Both the position numbers and the translations under genes were made by a program. From Sepioteuthis lessoniana (taxonomy: Eukaryota > Mollusca > Cephalopoda > Myopsida > Loliginidae): a DNA stretch of 64,000 bases. This document shows, piece by piece, positions 10,320-21,440 of the stretch (position 1 is its first letter; every line of letters starts with the position of its first letter). Location of the stretch: positions 54,091,090 to 54,155,089 of the forward strand of contig OY757921.1 of assembly GCA_963585895.1 (NCBI GenBank), in the 5' to 3' direction. The notes beneath the pieces were generated by a model that made no database searches, was not told the DNA's origin, and saw nothing but the letters and a program-made list of their open reading frames with translations.

Positions 10320-11975
10320 CAAAGGTTAATCCTAAGAAATTTAAAGAGAATTTTAAACAGTGAAAAGACCACTTTTCCATCATTAAGAAACATTGAATGG
10401 AGAATAGTAAAGGCAGAGACAAATAAATTGAATCAGGTACTGACATGTCTATCAACGAATAATATAACCGAATTAAATGACCTACTTTATGCAGGAGCGA
10501 AATTATTTTGCGAGAAAATTGGGATCCCCTGAAAAATCACGAAAGAAAAGTCAAAACCGGGATGGGAATTTTGACTAGAAACTCAAATAAAAAACCTACG
10601 AAAACAGCTAAAAGTGATAAAACAAAACACTGGAATAAATAGGAACAGGAAAGAAAAGACAACACAGGAAAAACTTACAATACAACTTGAGGAAATATAG
10701 TAGAAAGTACTGGCAAAAGAAGGAAGATTAAAGAGAAATCGATAAAGGGTAAAAACAATGCAGACAAAATAGGACATTCCAAAAAAAATTCTATCAACAA
10801 TTGGAAGGAGATGACAATAAAACATACCAACAACCGGATGCAAAAGAAACCCAACAATTCTTGACTAAAATATGGCAACCAAAGAAATAACATAATGGAA
10901 AGGCTGAATGGATAAACTAAATCAGAAGAGAACTAGAACTCTAAGAAGGCCCAAAAGCTGAATTACACACTGATTTACTCAAAACGACACTTAAAAAGGT
11001 ATCACACTGGAGAACGCTAGAACATGATAGAATACATGGTTTCTGGTTCAAGAAGTTCACCTCCATTCACGACAGTCTAGCACAAGCAATGAAAAAATGC
11101 CTTCAAACAGCACACGTACCCAAGTGGATGACCAAAGGAAGGACAACATTGATACAAAAGGACCCAAGCAAACGAACAGCTCCAAACAATTACAGACCCA
11201 TAACTTGCCTACGAATGATGTGGAAAATATTAACAGTACAAATAAGGGAAGAGATATACTACTAGCACAGCAGAATTACTTTACATAGATCAACACAACC
11301 TAAATGAGAGCAAAACCAGACGGAAAACAACTAGCTATGGCCTTGATTGACTATAAAAAGGCATATGATATGGTTCCGCATAGTTGGATAATAAACTGTC
11401 TCAAAATGAACAGAATATCACATGAAGTCATAAACTTCATCGACAAAACCATGAAAACCTGGAGAGTGGAATTCACAGCAGGAGGAAGAAGATTAGCTGA
11501 AGCAAGATCCAAAGGGGGATTTCCCAAGGAGATTCACTATCACCCTTACTATTCATAATTGTCATGATGCCACATACTCATACCACATACTCAGAAAATG
11601 CACGGCCAGATACAAACTTAGTAGATCACAGGAAAAAGTCAACCATTTAATGTACATGGATGACATCAAACTATTTGCAAAACATGAAGAAGAACTGAAA
11701 ACCCAAATACACACATTTAGAATATGCAGTCAAGACATTGTAATGGAATTTGGCATAGAAAAGTGTGCAATGGTTGTAATGAAAAGTGGCAAATGGCAGC
11801 TAACTGACGGAATGGAACTACCAAACCAAGATAAGATTAAAGCGCTCACAGAAAACGAAACCTACAAATACTTGGGTAGCTTTGAGGTTGACACCATCGA
11901 ACAAGTCGAAATGAGAGTAAAAAATCCAAAAAGAATATATCAGAACTAGAAAACTACTCGAGACAAAAGTCCCAA
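9816..11975 (+). mobile_element. RLE-type LINE, copy D (3'-truncated)
   Basis: Starts inside the family leader (ATGATCGGCAGG) fused to copy C and ends near 11975 after the catalytic region, where a tandem duplication begins. It contains the Myb-like segment (9880-10319), a decayed linker (10320-10900), RT motif 1/2 remnants (10990-11260), motif A (11330-11390) and an intact YMDDIKLFAK box (11653-11682). The C-terminal knuckle and RLE are missing. Loss of the 3' end is unusual for LINE insertion and suggests later recombination. Confidence 0.75.
11304..11949 (+). pseudogene. LINE reverse transcriptase palm with intact YMDD (copy D)
   Basis: Two frames, 11304-11558 and 11650-11949. The first has MALIDYKKAYDMVPHSWI (motif A) and is frameshifted within motif B (around 11510, KGGFPKEI instead of RGIFQGD). 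The second begins at the catalytic box MYMDDIKLFAKH and continues through VMEFGIEKCAMVVMKSGK and YKYLGSFEVD. This is the best preserved catalytic box of the family in the window, but the motif B frameshift prevents a functional enzyme. Confidence 0.65.
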
Positions 11976-12840
11976 TGCCGCCACACAAAAACAAAAAGCA
12001 AAACAAAACAAAAAAAAATGACTAAATACCTACATTCCCCCTCCCCAAGCAGTAGACCTTCCCCAAATGATATTTAAATTCATTAATAACTAAACAATAA
12101 AACAGCAGAAAAATAGCTTCAATATTGGTTAGTACGCCTTTAAGTCCTACTAATTTAAAATGCCGAAAATTTTACAAAATTGTATGCTCTTTAATTCTTT
12201 GTAAAATATGGCTTGAACTCTGCGTTTTAAATGTAAAGACACTTTTACTGTAAACCCAAATTGAATATATGACTCTGTCCAAATTGTCAGCGTACACGGC
12301 AAAAAGCTTCGAATCTTTTCTAAAAGTTTAAAATTCTTACAGCCCCGCCCTACAACAGTAGTTTAGAAGAAAACTAAACAGCCGAAAAGTCCTACTGCCA
12401 CCACACAAAAACAAAAAGCAAAATAAAAAACGAAATAAAAAATGACGAAATACCTACTTTCCTCCTTCCCAAGCAGTAGACCTTCCCCAAATGATATTTA
12501 AATTCATTAATAACTAAACAGTAACACAGAACGGAAGGGATGAAAACTCGCTTGTGCCAGCAGAAAAATAGCTTCAATATTGGTTAGTATGTCTTTAAGT
12601 CCTACTAATATAAAATGCCGAAAATTTTACAAAATTGTATGCTGTTTTATTCTTTGTAAAATATTGCTTGAACTCTGTTTTAAATGTAAAGACGCAATTG
12701 AATATATGACTCTGTCCAAAACAATTTGGACAGAGTACACGGCAGAAAGTTTCGAATCGTCTCTAAAAAGTTTAAAATTCTTACAGCTCCCCCCCCCACA
12801 ACAGTAGTTTAGAAGCAAACTAAACAGCCTAAGTTAAAGT
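11969..12840. repeat. Two-copy tandem duplication, unit about 420-450 bp
   Basis: The segments at about 11969-12385 and 12387-12840 are closely similar, both starting AGTCC(C/T)A(A/C)TGCC and sharing the CCCCAAGCAGTAGACC, GATATTTAAATTCATTAATA and AATGCCGAAAATTTTACAAA blocks. They differ by small insertions (for example CAGAACGGAAGGGATG only in the second). The unit is AT-rich with no coding frame. It lies between LINE copy D and the Helitron relic and may be non-coding Helitron sequence; that link is speculative. Confidence 0.8.
12710..12735. repeat. Perfect 11-bp inverted repeat (hairpin) in the second duplication unit
   Basis: CTCTGTCCAAA at 12710-12720 pairs exactly with TTTGGACAGAG at 12725-12735 across a 4-base loop ACAA. 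The first duplication unit has only the left arm near 12270, so the palindrome is private to one copy. Confidence 0.8.
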
Positions 12841-13489
12841 CCTAATGCCACAAAAAAGAAACACATTTAATTGCCAGAATCAGAAGATAGGTGAAAATAT
12901 ACCGAAAACTATGACATATTAAATGTTAGACTCACTTTCGGAATACGATCCCCGAGGTAAGACTTTTTCCGACAAGAGTTGATCTGATCAGCTCTAGTTC
13001 CTATAACAGGAAGAAATAACGGGAAGGATTTGTCTGAAGTCATCAGTAAGAACCAGAGTTACCCATCTCATTATTTTCGTATTGTCATTTAAATCCTGCA
13101 GTGTCCGATCTTAGGCTTCAACAGCTCGTTTGTGACTCATGGTTGCTTCATTCCAAATCATCAGTTTACAGGTTTATAGGAGCTTGGTTTTAGATGAGAT
13201 TTTTTTAAATGTTACGTTGAGGATTTTCTTGTCGTGTAAGATCCAGTGGCAGACAAACGTGGAGTGTGCAGTTCTTTCTCCATCTATAAGTGTTGCTGCA
13301 ATCACACTTGATGCTATTACAAAAGCAATGTTATTTTTCTGACGAACTTTTGCAATCAGCTGGTCTATCAGAAAGTTTTGCCAGTGCCACCAGGAGCATC
13401 AATATGATCCGAGAGATAAGACTTTTTCAATGCTGTTCAAGATAGTGTGATAAACCTCCCTTTGATCATCCACCAAACAAGTTTCATAT

Positions 13490-13741
13490 TCATTGATGAA
13501 CTGACACATAGTATGTATCATAATTGGTCTCCTGATATATTTCATGATGTAATTCCAAACTTACATCAGGCTGTGGCATCCCACTATTAGTCAAGGTACT
13601 ATTAAGATCCTGGACTCGACAGGATAGATCGCTGAGACATTGGTTATAATTTTCTGGACAAAATTCAACGGACATATTTTCATTTTGTAGTGTTGCCTGA
13701 TTTAGGAAGTCCTCAGGCATATTATTTTTAACTGATTCCAA
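13490..13741 (-). pseudogene. Helitron helicase linker fragment
   Basis: 83 open codons between the Rep-side region and Walker A of the Helitron relic. The segment NSGMPQPDVSLELHHEIYQE matches the usual Helitron sequence preceding the helicase. Continuation of the frame is broken at both ends. Confidence 0.5.
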
Positions 13742-13880
13742 AGAAGGTGAGGTTGTTCAATGTCACTGTCTGAGTGTATAATTGCAAACAACTGTCTTAT
13801 TTGGATGGCTAATCGAGAAACAACTGCTTCTTCGGGAGTTTTTTTTTCCAGTATCCATCATCTTTTAAAAGGTCATATAA

Positions 13881-14120
13881 TCAACATGTTTCTTGATATG
13901 TTGTAGATACTCTAGCTTGAAAGAACCGGAGAACCACAAATTTGTTGGCCCTCGAATAGTGTGGAGAAGTAACCGTAGATTCTCTGAGGTGGATAGTATA
14001 AACACGCCCAATAGCATCAGATGCCATAACTTCACGTCCTAGAACAGTTTTTCCTTGCTTCCGTCGAATCCATGATTTTTGCTTAGTCCAGGTATAGTAG
14101 GTTGGAACCTCTACGTACAT
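13881..14120 (-). pseudogene. Helitron Rep/Hel middle fragment (VPTYYTW region)
   Basis: 79 codons with MYVEVPTYYTWTKQKSW, a basic RRKQGKT stretch, and SDAIGRVYTIHLRES, all typical of the segment between the Rep and helicase domains of animal Helitrons. It is followed on the minus strand by an in-frame stop before LYDLLKDDGYW. No independent function is expected. Confidence 0.6.
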
Positions 14121-14420
14121 GAGAGACTTTACAAAAACATCCTGCTGGCATAACTTGAAAAAGTAGTTAGTTTAGTTTCAGGTGATATCTGTGCTAAATT
14201 ATGAGCTGTATCTTAAGTGAAGAATACTCTCTTGCCGTTTTCTAAATGGACGGCCTAGTTCACCACTGTTGGATATCGTTGGTGTATTTAAAAAAAAGAT
14301 CCTCCTGTTAGCTTCATAACTCGAAATAAAACGTCCTGCCGGATAATTCTTTATTTCATATCGCCCATCTTCACCAACAATAGCAAAAGTAGCCATGTCA
14401 CTACCCTTGTTGACATAAAG

Positions 14421-15560
14421 GGAGATCTGGTGATAATGAATGTATATATATATATTAACTTTGTCATTAATTCTTTTATTTTCGTAGTTTCCTCCGGACA
14501 TACACACATACATACAACTGCCCTTTATATATGTATAGATAAACATTTAAAAAATGACTTACTTTAAATACAATTAATTTTTATCATTGATTGATTTTAT
14601 ATTGATTCTCATTCAAGTACTACGTAACTGAGAATATATTTATGATTGCCTTTTATATAAAATCTTATTGCACTATTTCAGCTTCTGAAATACCAATAGA
14701 AGCACTTTATGCTTCAACTGGTATTCATGACTCTGCAAAAGCCCGAATTAAGTTTCATTTAGTCTCGCAAAAGATTACATCGGTCGAAAAAAGACCGTAC
14801 TACGCAATTTTCAAATTAAAATAGGATTTCATTCAATTTTCATTCAAATTTTAACCATTATTTGAACGAGCGCTGGTGGGAAATAACCAACTACGACGAT
14901 AATAAGCCCATGTTTTTAAGTATACTAAAATGATAAACATGCTTCGAACTATCATGAAGACAATTTCTTTTTATGAATCCTTTTAAATAAGAATAAATTT
15001 AATCAATGTTAATTCGCACGTAATGAGAAAAACGTAGTTTTCATGAAAAATGGGAATTCCTCTATTAGAAAGAGCATTCAACCTGAAAATCTGAATTCTG
15101 TAAATATTCAGTTCATTTGTCGTGTGATGTATTGGAGTATTTGTACTTGGTAAGAAAAGATAAATACATATTAAATCAGAGTAAAGAGCCTTCTCCCATT
15201 CTTCAACCAGTTTAATCAACCATTCGTTTTCTTTCTTTTTTCTATAACTTTTTCTTTTCAATATTTAAGGTAACGTACTTTTATCTGAACAAATGAATTG
15301 CAATAAGAAAATTAAATGATCTGTTTTGTTTTGTTTTGTTTTGTTTATTTATTTATTTATGTTTGTTGTTGTTTTATTTTTGTTTTTGTTTTTGTCGGGG
15401 GTGGCATTAAATTAACAAACATTCACGCCCAAAACATTCAACATCATTCAAATTAACTTAGTCTGAAATTGTGGGGCATTTTATGAAAATCAAATATGAG
15501 AAATAGATATTTTGGTTTCTGGGGGAAGACACTGTAATGATAAGCATACACTAATACTTT
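14421..15560. other. AT-rich DNA, no gene seen
   Basis: No recognisable coding or repeat family apart from a low-complexity (TTTTG)n and (TTTA)n run at about 15318-15400. Confidence 0.5.
15318..15400. repeat. (TTTTG)n / (TTTA)n low-complexity tract
   Basis: Runs of TTTTG, TTTA and TTTTTG in succession; simple repeat. Confidence 0.85.
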
Positions 15561-15574
15561 ACTTAGTATAACTT

Positions 15575-15665
15575 TATCTGGCATAGAGTCACAGGTCTCT
15601 GGGCTCCCACGATAGATCAAACGATTGATTTAGTCTGGGAAACAAACTTGTTAACTATTGCGCTA
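15575..15665 (-). mobile_element. tRNA-like SINE head (minus)
   Basis: On the minus strand, TAGCGCAATAGTTAAC resembles a pol III A box (TRGCNNAGY) and GTTTGATCTATC, about 35 bp later, resembles a B box (GGTTCGANTCC). The spacing fits a tRNA-derived SINE promoter. It cannot be folded into a full, conserved tRNA cloverleaf, so a SINE remnant or tRNA pseudogene is more likely than a tRNA gene. Confidence 0.45.
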
Positions 15666-16286
15666 TGATACGATCCCAAAAATATTCATGTAGAAAAACG
15701 GCAGCAATTCTGTAAATAAAAACGAAATCAAAACTAGAATAAGACGTCGAGAATCCAAAATTAACTATCAATTAAATACCTAGCTAAGCATCGCAGAATA
15801 TTAAAGGAGCTATTAATACGTTAACAGCTCTCAGCGACAATAGTTAATTTTGAAAACCGTGCCGTATGCAACTATATTTGAATTATATATTACACCCAGT
15901 TTTCTAGCTCGTATTTTCTGCTCATTGTGGTATTCCTGAAAGGGGTTTAGATAGTACGATGTGTCGTGTGCAGTCAAAGGTGAATTCCTAGTCACGTAGA
16001 TGTAAGGACTGTAAGCATGAAAACGGACAACCTGTTTATTTATCTTCCGGATTTCTTTAGATGGCACCCATACGTTGAAGCATTATAGATGCTAATGACT
16101 GAAAAGTGCTAAAACAAATGCATGAAAATTCCTTTAAAAATGCAGAAAAACAAGAGCAAACAGTAAACTTAATTTTCTTATAATTTTCTAAAATCAGTTC
16201 ATAATATTTTTACTAGTTACCATTGTATTTTTAGCAATTTAACGGCTTTAACAAATCATTTGAAATAATCCTACTTCTTTCTCCTG
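15666..16286. other. AT-rich DNA, no gene seen
   Basis: Only short, featureless frames (for example 15831-16067, minus). Nothing supportable. Confidence 0.4.

Positions 16287-16349
<63 letters not shown>
16287..16349. repeat. (TAA)n microsatellite
   Basis: About 21 near-perfect TAA units. Unlike the LINE tails, no LINE sequence adjoins it on either side. Confidence 0.95.
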
Positions 16350-16567
16350 GTCGAAGCCCTTTCAATGATGCGAAAAAATGCGAATGAAAGAAATGAAGAA
16401 GAGTTCAAAAAAGGAATGAGAGAGATGAAGAATAGTTCAATGATTGATTTCGTCACACGGTAATGAAAAGATCGGCTATAATACCAGTTGGATTTCTGTT
16501 GAGTTGAAGAGATTTGCAGCAACTGGCACTTTAGCGAAAGTTCCTAGCGGGAAAAAACAATAGTTCC

Positions 16568-16762
16568 ATAATCTTTTTCAGATATTTGGATCATTATGGT
16601 GAACAATTAAACTTTATTGTGCCTCTCAGGGAAATAGGAAGGTTACTTGGCGGTACTAATCTCCTCTCCAATAATATAGACTGGTTGTAACGTGTTAGAT
16701 AGGATCAGCGGCAAAGAACGGTCCATAAGCAGACTAATACGACACCAGAGCTTTGACCGGAA
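16568..16762 (+). repeat. Dispersed repeat X, plus copy
   Basis: Shares long near-identical stretches with the reverse complement of 58838-59012: GGTAAACAATTAAACTTTATTGTGCCTCT (here with GTGAACAATT), GGAAGGTTA, GTGTTAGAT-GGATCAG and GCAAAGAAC-GTC. No coding capacity. Class unknown. Confidence 0.75.
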
Positions 16763-16768
16763 GTTACG

Positions 16769-16822
16769 CTTCTTCTTCTTCTTCTTCTTCTTCTTCTTCT
16801 TCTTCTTTTTCTTCTTCTTCTT
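16769..16822. repeat. (CTT)n microsatellite
   Basis: CTT repeated about 18 times with one TTT interruption; immediately follows dispersed repeat X. Confidence 0.95.
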
Positions 16823-18078
16823 GAATTGTTGTTACGATGAATTACCAAAGACTAAAAAAATGCTGTTGCGACGTGGCAAATATTTTGGCGTAGTGTAATA
16901 TACATTTCAAAATTAATAATTTTAAATGATACTTTTTCAGGAAATTAAAAAAAAAATTTTAATCTACTTTTTATTTCAAGATATAATTAGCTTTTTGGAA
17001 TTAGTAATGGGTCTGAAATAAATAAAATAACCAGATCAGTTATTAAGTTTTTCATATTTATAGTTTTCTTTATACTACTAGTTTCACTAACTGAATCACA
17101 TACTAAATTCGACAACCTTTCTTGTAATGCAGTACTTACAATTTTATTAAATCTTAAGAGTTCCTGTGTTTGGAGGCTAAAACTGATATGTGATTGCTAG
17201 CTACAAACAATAGTTAATTAACAATGATTTCTTTATAGTAACTTTTGAAGAGTTTGTTGAGCGTGCGAACAATAATGTTAGCGATAAGCGCTTGCGCAGA
17301 TCAATCACTTTTGAAACCTATAGAATGATTTGTAGATAATCATTAACATTTACTGTGACGTGCCATTGACAAACTCAGTTAGCCGTAGAAAATGAGTAAT
17401 AGGGTCCTCGGAAATTGGGATTTGTTTGTTTGTTTGCAGTTCGTTTAGTCGATTAACTCAACCTTGGTGATTCTACTTATATATCTTCATCATATAAAAT
17501 AGATACTATGCGCTAGGAGTTGTTACATAGAAATTGTGACCTATTTTCTCTTTACAGAATTTCTAGAAATTCTGACTGATAAAGATTAATATTTCTTTTC
17601 TTTTCAGCTGAAACTCCATTCTGATTAATAATTGATACCAACGACGGTGATACGAATACTTCGTTGTCATAACAACTGAGTCGAAAAGTTTGGCATTAGT
17701 TAAAATACAGCGATTAAAACATGACCAAATCTATTTACTTCTAAAGACAATGGACCAAATTCTTTTCTAAAAAAACATATCTCGTATTGTATTATGATTT
17801 TTGCTTTTAAACCAATACTGACAACAGTAAGATATTTGTGGATTAAAGTTTCGATTTAAACCAACCTTACATTCGAACTCACTTAAAAACATAAAAAATG
17901 TTTACAGGTTCCACCTGATTTTTTTATCTCTGGCACAAGAAAATGGGATCACATCTATACCATGACAAAACTAACACACAAATAATCTCTTCACGACAGA
18001 TGTTTCCTATAGACTTTCAGTTTTTATCATGTGAGTTAAGTTTTTCATTATAAAATTGGTCTTAACCAAACAATTTTG
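16823..18078. other. AT-rich DNA, no gene seen
   Basis: No domain, repeat family or RNA gene recognised. Confidence 0.4.
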
Positions 18079-18272
18079 GTAAACTGAGAATTGATTTTCA
18101 TTTATTGCGGACTTTTTTTCCTCATCTTGGTAGTTTTTGTGTTGTTTCTTCTTTCACTACGTTTCGGCCAAATTTCACCTCTGGCCTTCTTCAGGTGAAA
18201 GAAGAAACAACACAAAAACTACTAAGATGAGGAAAAAAAGTCCGCAATAAACAAAAATTAATTCTCAGATTA
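18079..18272. repeat. Long foldback hairpin, arms about 57-78 bp
   Basis: 18101-18157 and 18195-18251 are reverse complements over 57 bp with a single mismatch (TCTTGGTAG versus TCTTAGTAG). Weaker pairing (CTGAGAATT-ATTTT) extends outward to about 18079 and 18272. The 37-nt loop contains CGTTTCGGCC and GGCCTTCTTCAGG. A transcript would form a nearly perfect duplex. It could be a foldback/MITE-like element, an inverted-duplication scar, or a small-RNA precursor; sequence alone does not decide. Confidence 0.9.
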
Positions 18273-18583
18273 AGAAACCTCATCTCAAAATGATTCCAAT
18301 TAAAGACAAATTTTGGTAAAGTTATTCAGATATTCTTACATGCTAAATATACGCGTGAGTCTTTAAATTATTGATTTTAATTTATTCTGTTGTGAGTCAG
18401 GATTTTTATGCAAACAAACCAAAAACAAAATAATTTTTATTCATAAAGAAATTCAAAATATTTAACCAGTAAAATATGCTGATAATGTGTATTGATCTGT
18501 TTGAATCTAACTTAATTCATACCAATGTTGCTTGACCAATAGTAGTAGTTATAAAGAATAAACGACAAGAAATTTTACCGAGG
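18273..18583. other. AT-rich DNA, no gene seen
   Basis: Nothing recognised between the hairpin and the satellite block. Confidence 0.4.
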
Positions 18584-19558
18584 CTTTATTCAACATCCGG
18601 TGCACCACAAACACCAAAGTTTGACTCAACGCCTTTTTAAAGTGGGAACCGGGCGCGAAGCAAAACTCAGAAACACCTGACGGCTCCAAAAATGCGATGG
18701 ACCAGTTGGCATTTCCCTAAGCAGGGGAGCTTCAGGTACCAAGTGATAAACCCAACCCTACCGGAGCAGGAAAGAGCTTGGGAGACGGCCCTATGAGGCC
18801 CAAGGAGTGTTAGTCTTAGTCGTGCAACACGAACATTGGGCTTCCCCGGAACCCCTAACCAACGAGCCGAACAGAGCAGCCTAAAACAAGTTCGGTTGAC
18901 TTTATTCAGCATATGTTATTTATCTCGTACGTCATGAACACTAAAATACGCCATAAGCCATTTTAACGGGGAAACCTGGTGTAGGGCCTTAACACAGTGG
19001 TTCCAAAAATACTTCGAGTTCCGTCGACAATTCCCTGAAGAGAGGAACCTTAGGGGCCAGGTGATAAACTAAGCTTTGCCGGAGCAAGTGACAGCCAGGG
19101 GGAAGGCTTCCTCAAGCCGAGGGAGTGTCGGGGTTAATCACGCGATATGAATGCTTGGCTGCCCCAGCACCCATATCAGGCGGGGCGAACCGAGCAAACC
19201 AAAAAAAGTCTGGTCGGCCTTATTCAGCATACACTATTTGTTTGGAGCCCCACAAACACTGTAGTTTGGCACACCTTTCAAAAGTTGGAACTAGGCGCAG
19301 GACAAAACCTAGATAAACCCCGGTAGCTCCGAAAATGTCTTGAACCCCGTTGGCATTCCCAAAAAAGAGGTACCTCAAGAACCTGGCGATAAACCAAGCC
19401 CTGTCGAAGCAGGTTAGAGCCTGGACGGACGGCCTCTGAGGCCCAAAGAGTGTCGGTCATAGCCAATCAACATGAACGCTGGGCTTCAACAGCACCGATA
19501 CCAGGTGTCCTTGACCGACGAGCAAAACCAAGCAGACCAAAACAAGTCCGGTTGATTT
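18584..19558. repeat. Three-copy tandem satellite, unit about 316-340 bp, GC-richer
   Basis: Units begin at about 18584, 18900 and 19219, each with CTTTATTCA(A/G)CAT near its start, followed by a CACAAACAC / GTTTG block, a GGCGC-AGG-CAAAAC block, GTTGGCATT or GTCGACAATT, GGAGCAGG, GAGG(C)CCAA-GAGTGT and CCAA-CAAGTC. A fourth partial start is at 19555. Base composition is clearly higher in G+C than the surroundings. Short open frames here (for example 18667-18912) run across unit boundaries and are not taken as genes. Confidence 0.85.
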
Positions 19559-19624
19559 TATTCAGCATACATAAAAAAGAGGAATTATTTTTAATCACGA
19601 GTATTCAATTTTACCACGAAAGGC
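19559..19624. other. Spacer between satellite and SINE
   Basis: Short AT-rich junction containing the partial fourth satellite unit; nothing else seen. Confidence 0.4.
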
Positions 19625-20480
19625 TTGCCCAGTCGGCTGGGGCAGCAGAATACACCGACTGCTTCTCTGCAGAGGGGTAAGACCCCACCAACGAGTGTCC
19701 TGGATATGAAACTAAACAATCTGATGGTGAGGTTACAGCAATGCTGGAGCTTTGGGGAATGCGAAGTACCCCTACATTGCCATCGCTCCTAGGTCCACTC
19801 TGGCCCGGAATGGTAGCACCTGATAAGGGTTCTATCTATGGGTTAAATAGAACTAAACCGCGCTTCTTTCACTATACTGAGTTTTGCATTTAAACTGCGT
19901 ATTTATGCTAAACCGAATTGTTTAAAATAGAACTGTTTTGACATTGGACCTGCATACTAGTGCCGAACTGAATTGCTCAAAATAAAACTGTTTTGACGTC
20001 TAAACTGTGTACTTATGCTGAACTGAATTAACTGAAATAAAACTGTTTGACATTTAACTCTGTGTATTGCCCAGTCAGCTGGGGCTGTAGAATACACTGA
20101 CTGCACCTCTGCAGAGGGGCAAGACCCCACCAACGAGTGTCCTAAACAATCTGATGGTGAGGTTCCAGCAGTGCTGGAGCTTTGGGGAATGCGAAGTACA
20201 CCGTCATTGCCATTGCTCCCAGGTCCACTCTGGCCCGGAGTGGTAGCACCTGATAGGGCCCAATCTATGGGTTAAATAGAACTAACAGCATACTTATGCT
20301 AAACTGAATTGTTTAAGTAAACTGAATAGCTTGAAATAGAAATGTTTTTGACAATTAAAACGTACTCACATTTAAACTGCGCGCTTATGCTTAACTGAAT
20401 TATTTGAAATAGAACTGTTTTTCGACATAAAACTGTGTTTACACTTAACTGAATTGTTACATATAACTGTTTTTTTTTCT
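19625..20480 (+). mobile_element. Minisatellite-bearing SINE, head-to-tail dimer
   Basis: Two heads in the same orientation (TTGCCCAGTCGGCTGGGG at 19625 and TTGCCCAGTCAGCTGGGG at 20067). Each is followed by the GAATACAC / CTCTGCAGAGGGG block, a GATGGTGAGGTT block, TGGCCCGGA-TGGTAGCACC and several ~60-bp AACTGAATTGTTT-type subunits. The 3' end at 20480 lacks the usual A/C-rich tail, and no target duplication is apparent. It lies directly beside the 3' end of the Ty3-like pol on the opposite strand. Confidence 0.8.
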
Positions 20481-20514
20481 AACCTTATCCGATCTAAGGA
20501 AAACAGCAGAATAT

Positions 20515-21440
20515 TTATTCATACATTAAGCGATCAGGAGGTTTAGATGAACACTCTGATCGACATAAAGGAGTTGGGATATTTTTAACTGGTGTGACTC
20601 TAATAGATTCAGTTTTTTTAGGTGTTGGAGTCATCTGTTCGGAGTCTAATGTCGTAGGATTTTAAGTGGGTAAGTCAGTTCTATATTTCAGAATAGGTTT
20701 GCCCAAGACTAGCAGAGGCAGATCTCAGGCTGATACTGTTGTTTCCTTGCCGTTTTGAAAACGAATGTGTGCATAAAGAGGATTAGCTTTTATAAGTTCT
20801 GCCTCTTCCACAATTGGGTTGTATTTCCATTGTGTGATATGTCGTTTAAGAAGAACCTTTTCTGGTATTGATAGCCATTTTGGAACCAAACCACCACTCG
20901 AAGATCCACGAGGATAGTTGAACAGCCATTCATGAAGAGTTGCTTTCACGGCTGTTGAAAGTAGTATGTGAATTGAATGTAAAACGTGAAGCAAAAATTC
21001 TTCCCTTGATTTATAGGTAGGTGTTGTTTTGAGTGCTAGAGTTATTGCTCTCCACAATATGCCAATATACCACTCACAGTGTTCATTATCTTGGCGTTAT
21101 ATGGAATGATCTAACTAGTAGGAATTCCGTGCACATGTAAGGTTTTCACTTCAATTGACATGAAACTAGAACTCCTATCCGAATGCATGTATATCGGCAT
21201 ACCGAAGATGACAAAGAGTTGAGTGAGGCATTTAATAACTGTTTGCGACTACATATCAGGATAAGGAAGGCAAAGAGGAAGCGAGAATATTAGTCTATTA
21301 CTGTGAATAGAAACCGGTTATGAGAAGAGGATGCAGGGATCCTTTAAAATCAACGCTAAGCCTTTTATGATTGCTTTTATTAGAGGCTAAGCGTCAAGTT
21401 GGTAAAACCAAGGCTTGTCTTCGGCACATACAGTGCAATT
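20515..21440 (-). pseudogene. Ty3-like integrase and pol C-terminus
   Basis: Read 21440 to 20515 on the minus strand. NCTVCAEDKPW gives the end of the HHCC finger. KRLSVDFKGSL lies near the first catalytic Asp, followed by the second Asp in PIYMHSDR (about 21190). The third catalytic position (normally in a GNGQVER-like context) is destroyed near 21070. The 110-codon open frame 20725-21057 then reads ITLALKTTPTY, HSIHILLSTAVKATLHEWLFNYPRGSS, and PEKVLLKRH...ANPLYAHIRFQNGKETTV, the usual post-DDE region of this Ty3 group. The tail ends in SKPPDRLMYE and a stop. Integrase joins element DNA to the genome; this copy cannot. Confidence 0.7.

Larger units (their letters stand above)
12900..14420 (-). 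mobile_element. Helitron Rep/helicase relic (Pif1-like helicase part)
   Basis: Read on the minus strand, broken frames match the Helitron Rep/Hel protein in the expected order. Around 14400 is a KGSDMATF... and GRFISSYEA block, then VPTYYTW (about 14090), SDAIGRVYTIH (14000), a linker with LLKDDGYW (13870), EYETCLVDDQREVY (13480), and a Pif1-type helicase. The helicase has Walker A GGTGKT (13377-13394), IASSVIAATL, RTAHS (13280), a Walker B-like IWNEATM (13150) where the usual Asp is Asn, and DDFRQILPVI (13030). The HUH nuclease half upstream is not found. A 1-nt deletion follows Walker A and stops are scattered, so it is dead. Helitron Rep/Hel proteins drive rolling-circle transposition. Confidence 0.8.

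Noticed and set aside
18667..19680. Open frames of 60-80 codons in the GC-richer block
   Set aside because: They cross unit boundaries of a tandem satellite and occur on both strands; no protein-like conservation between units.
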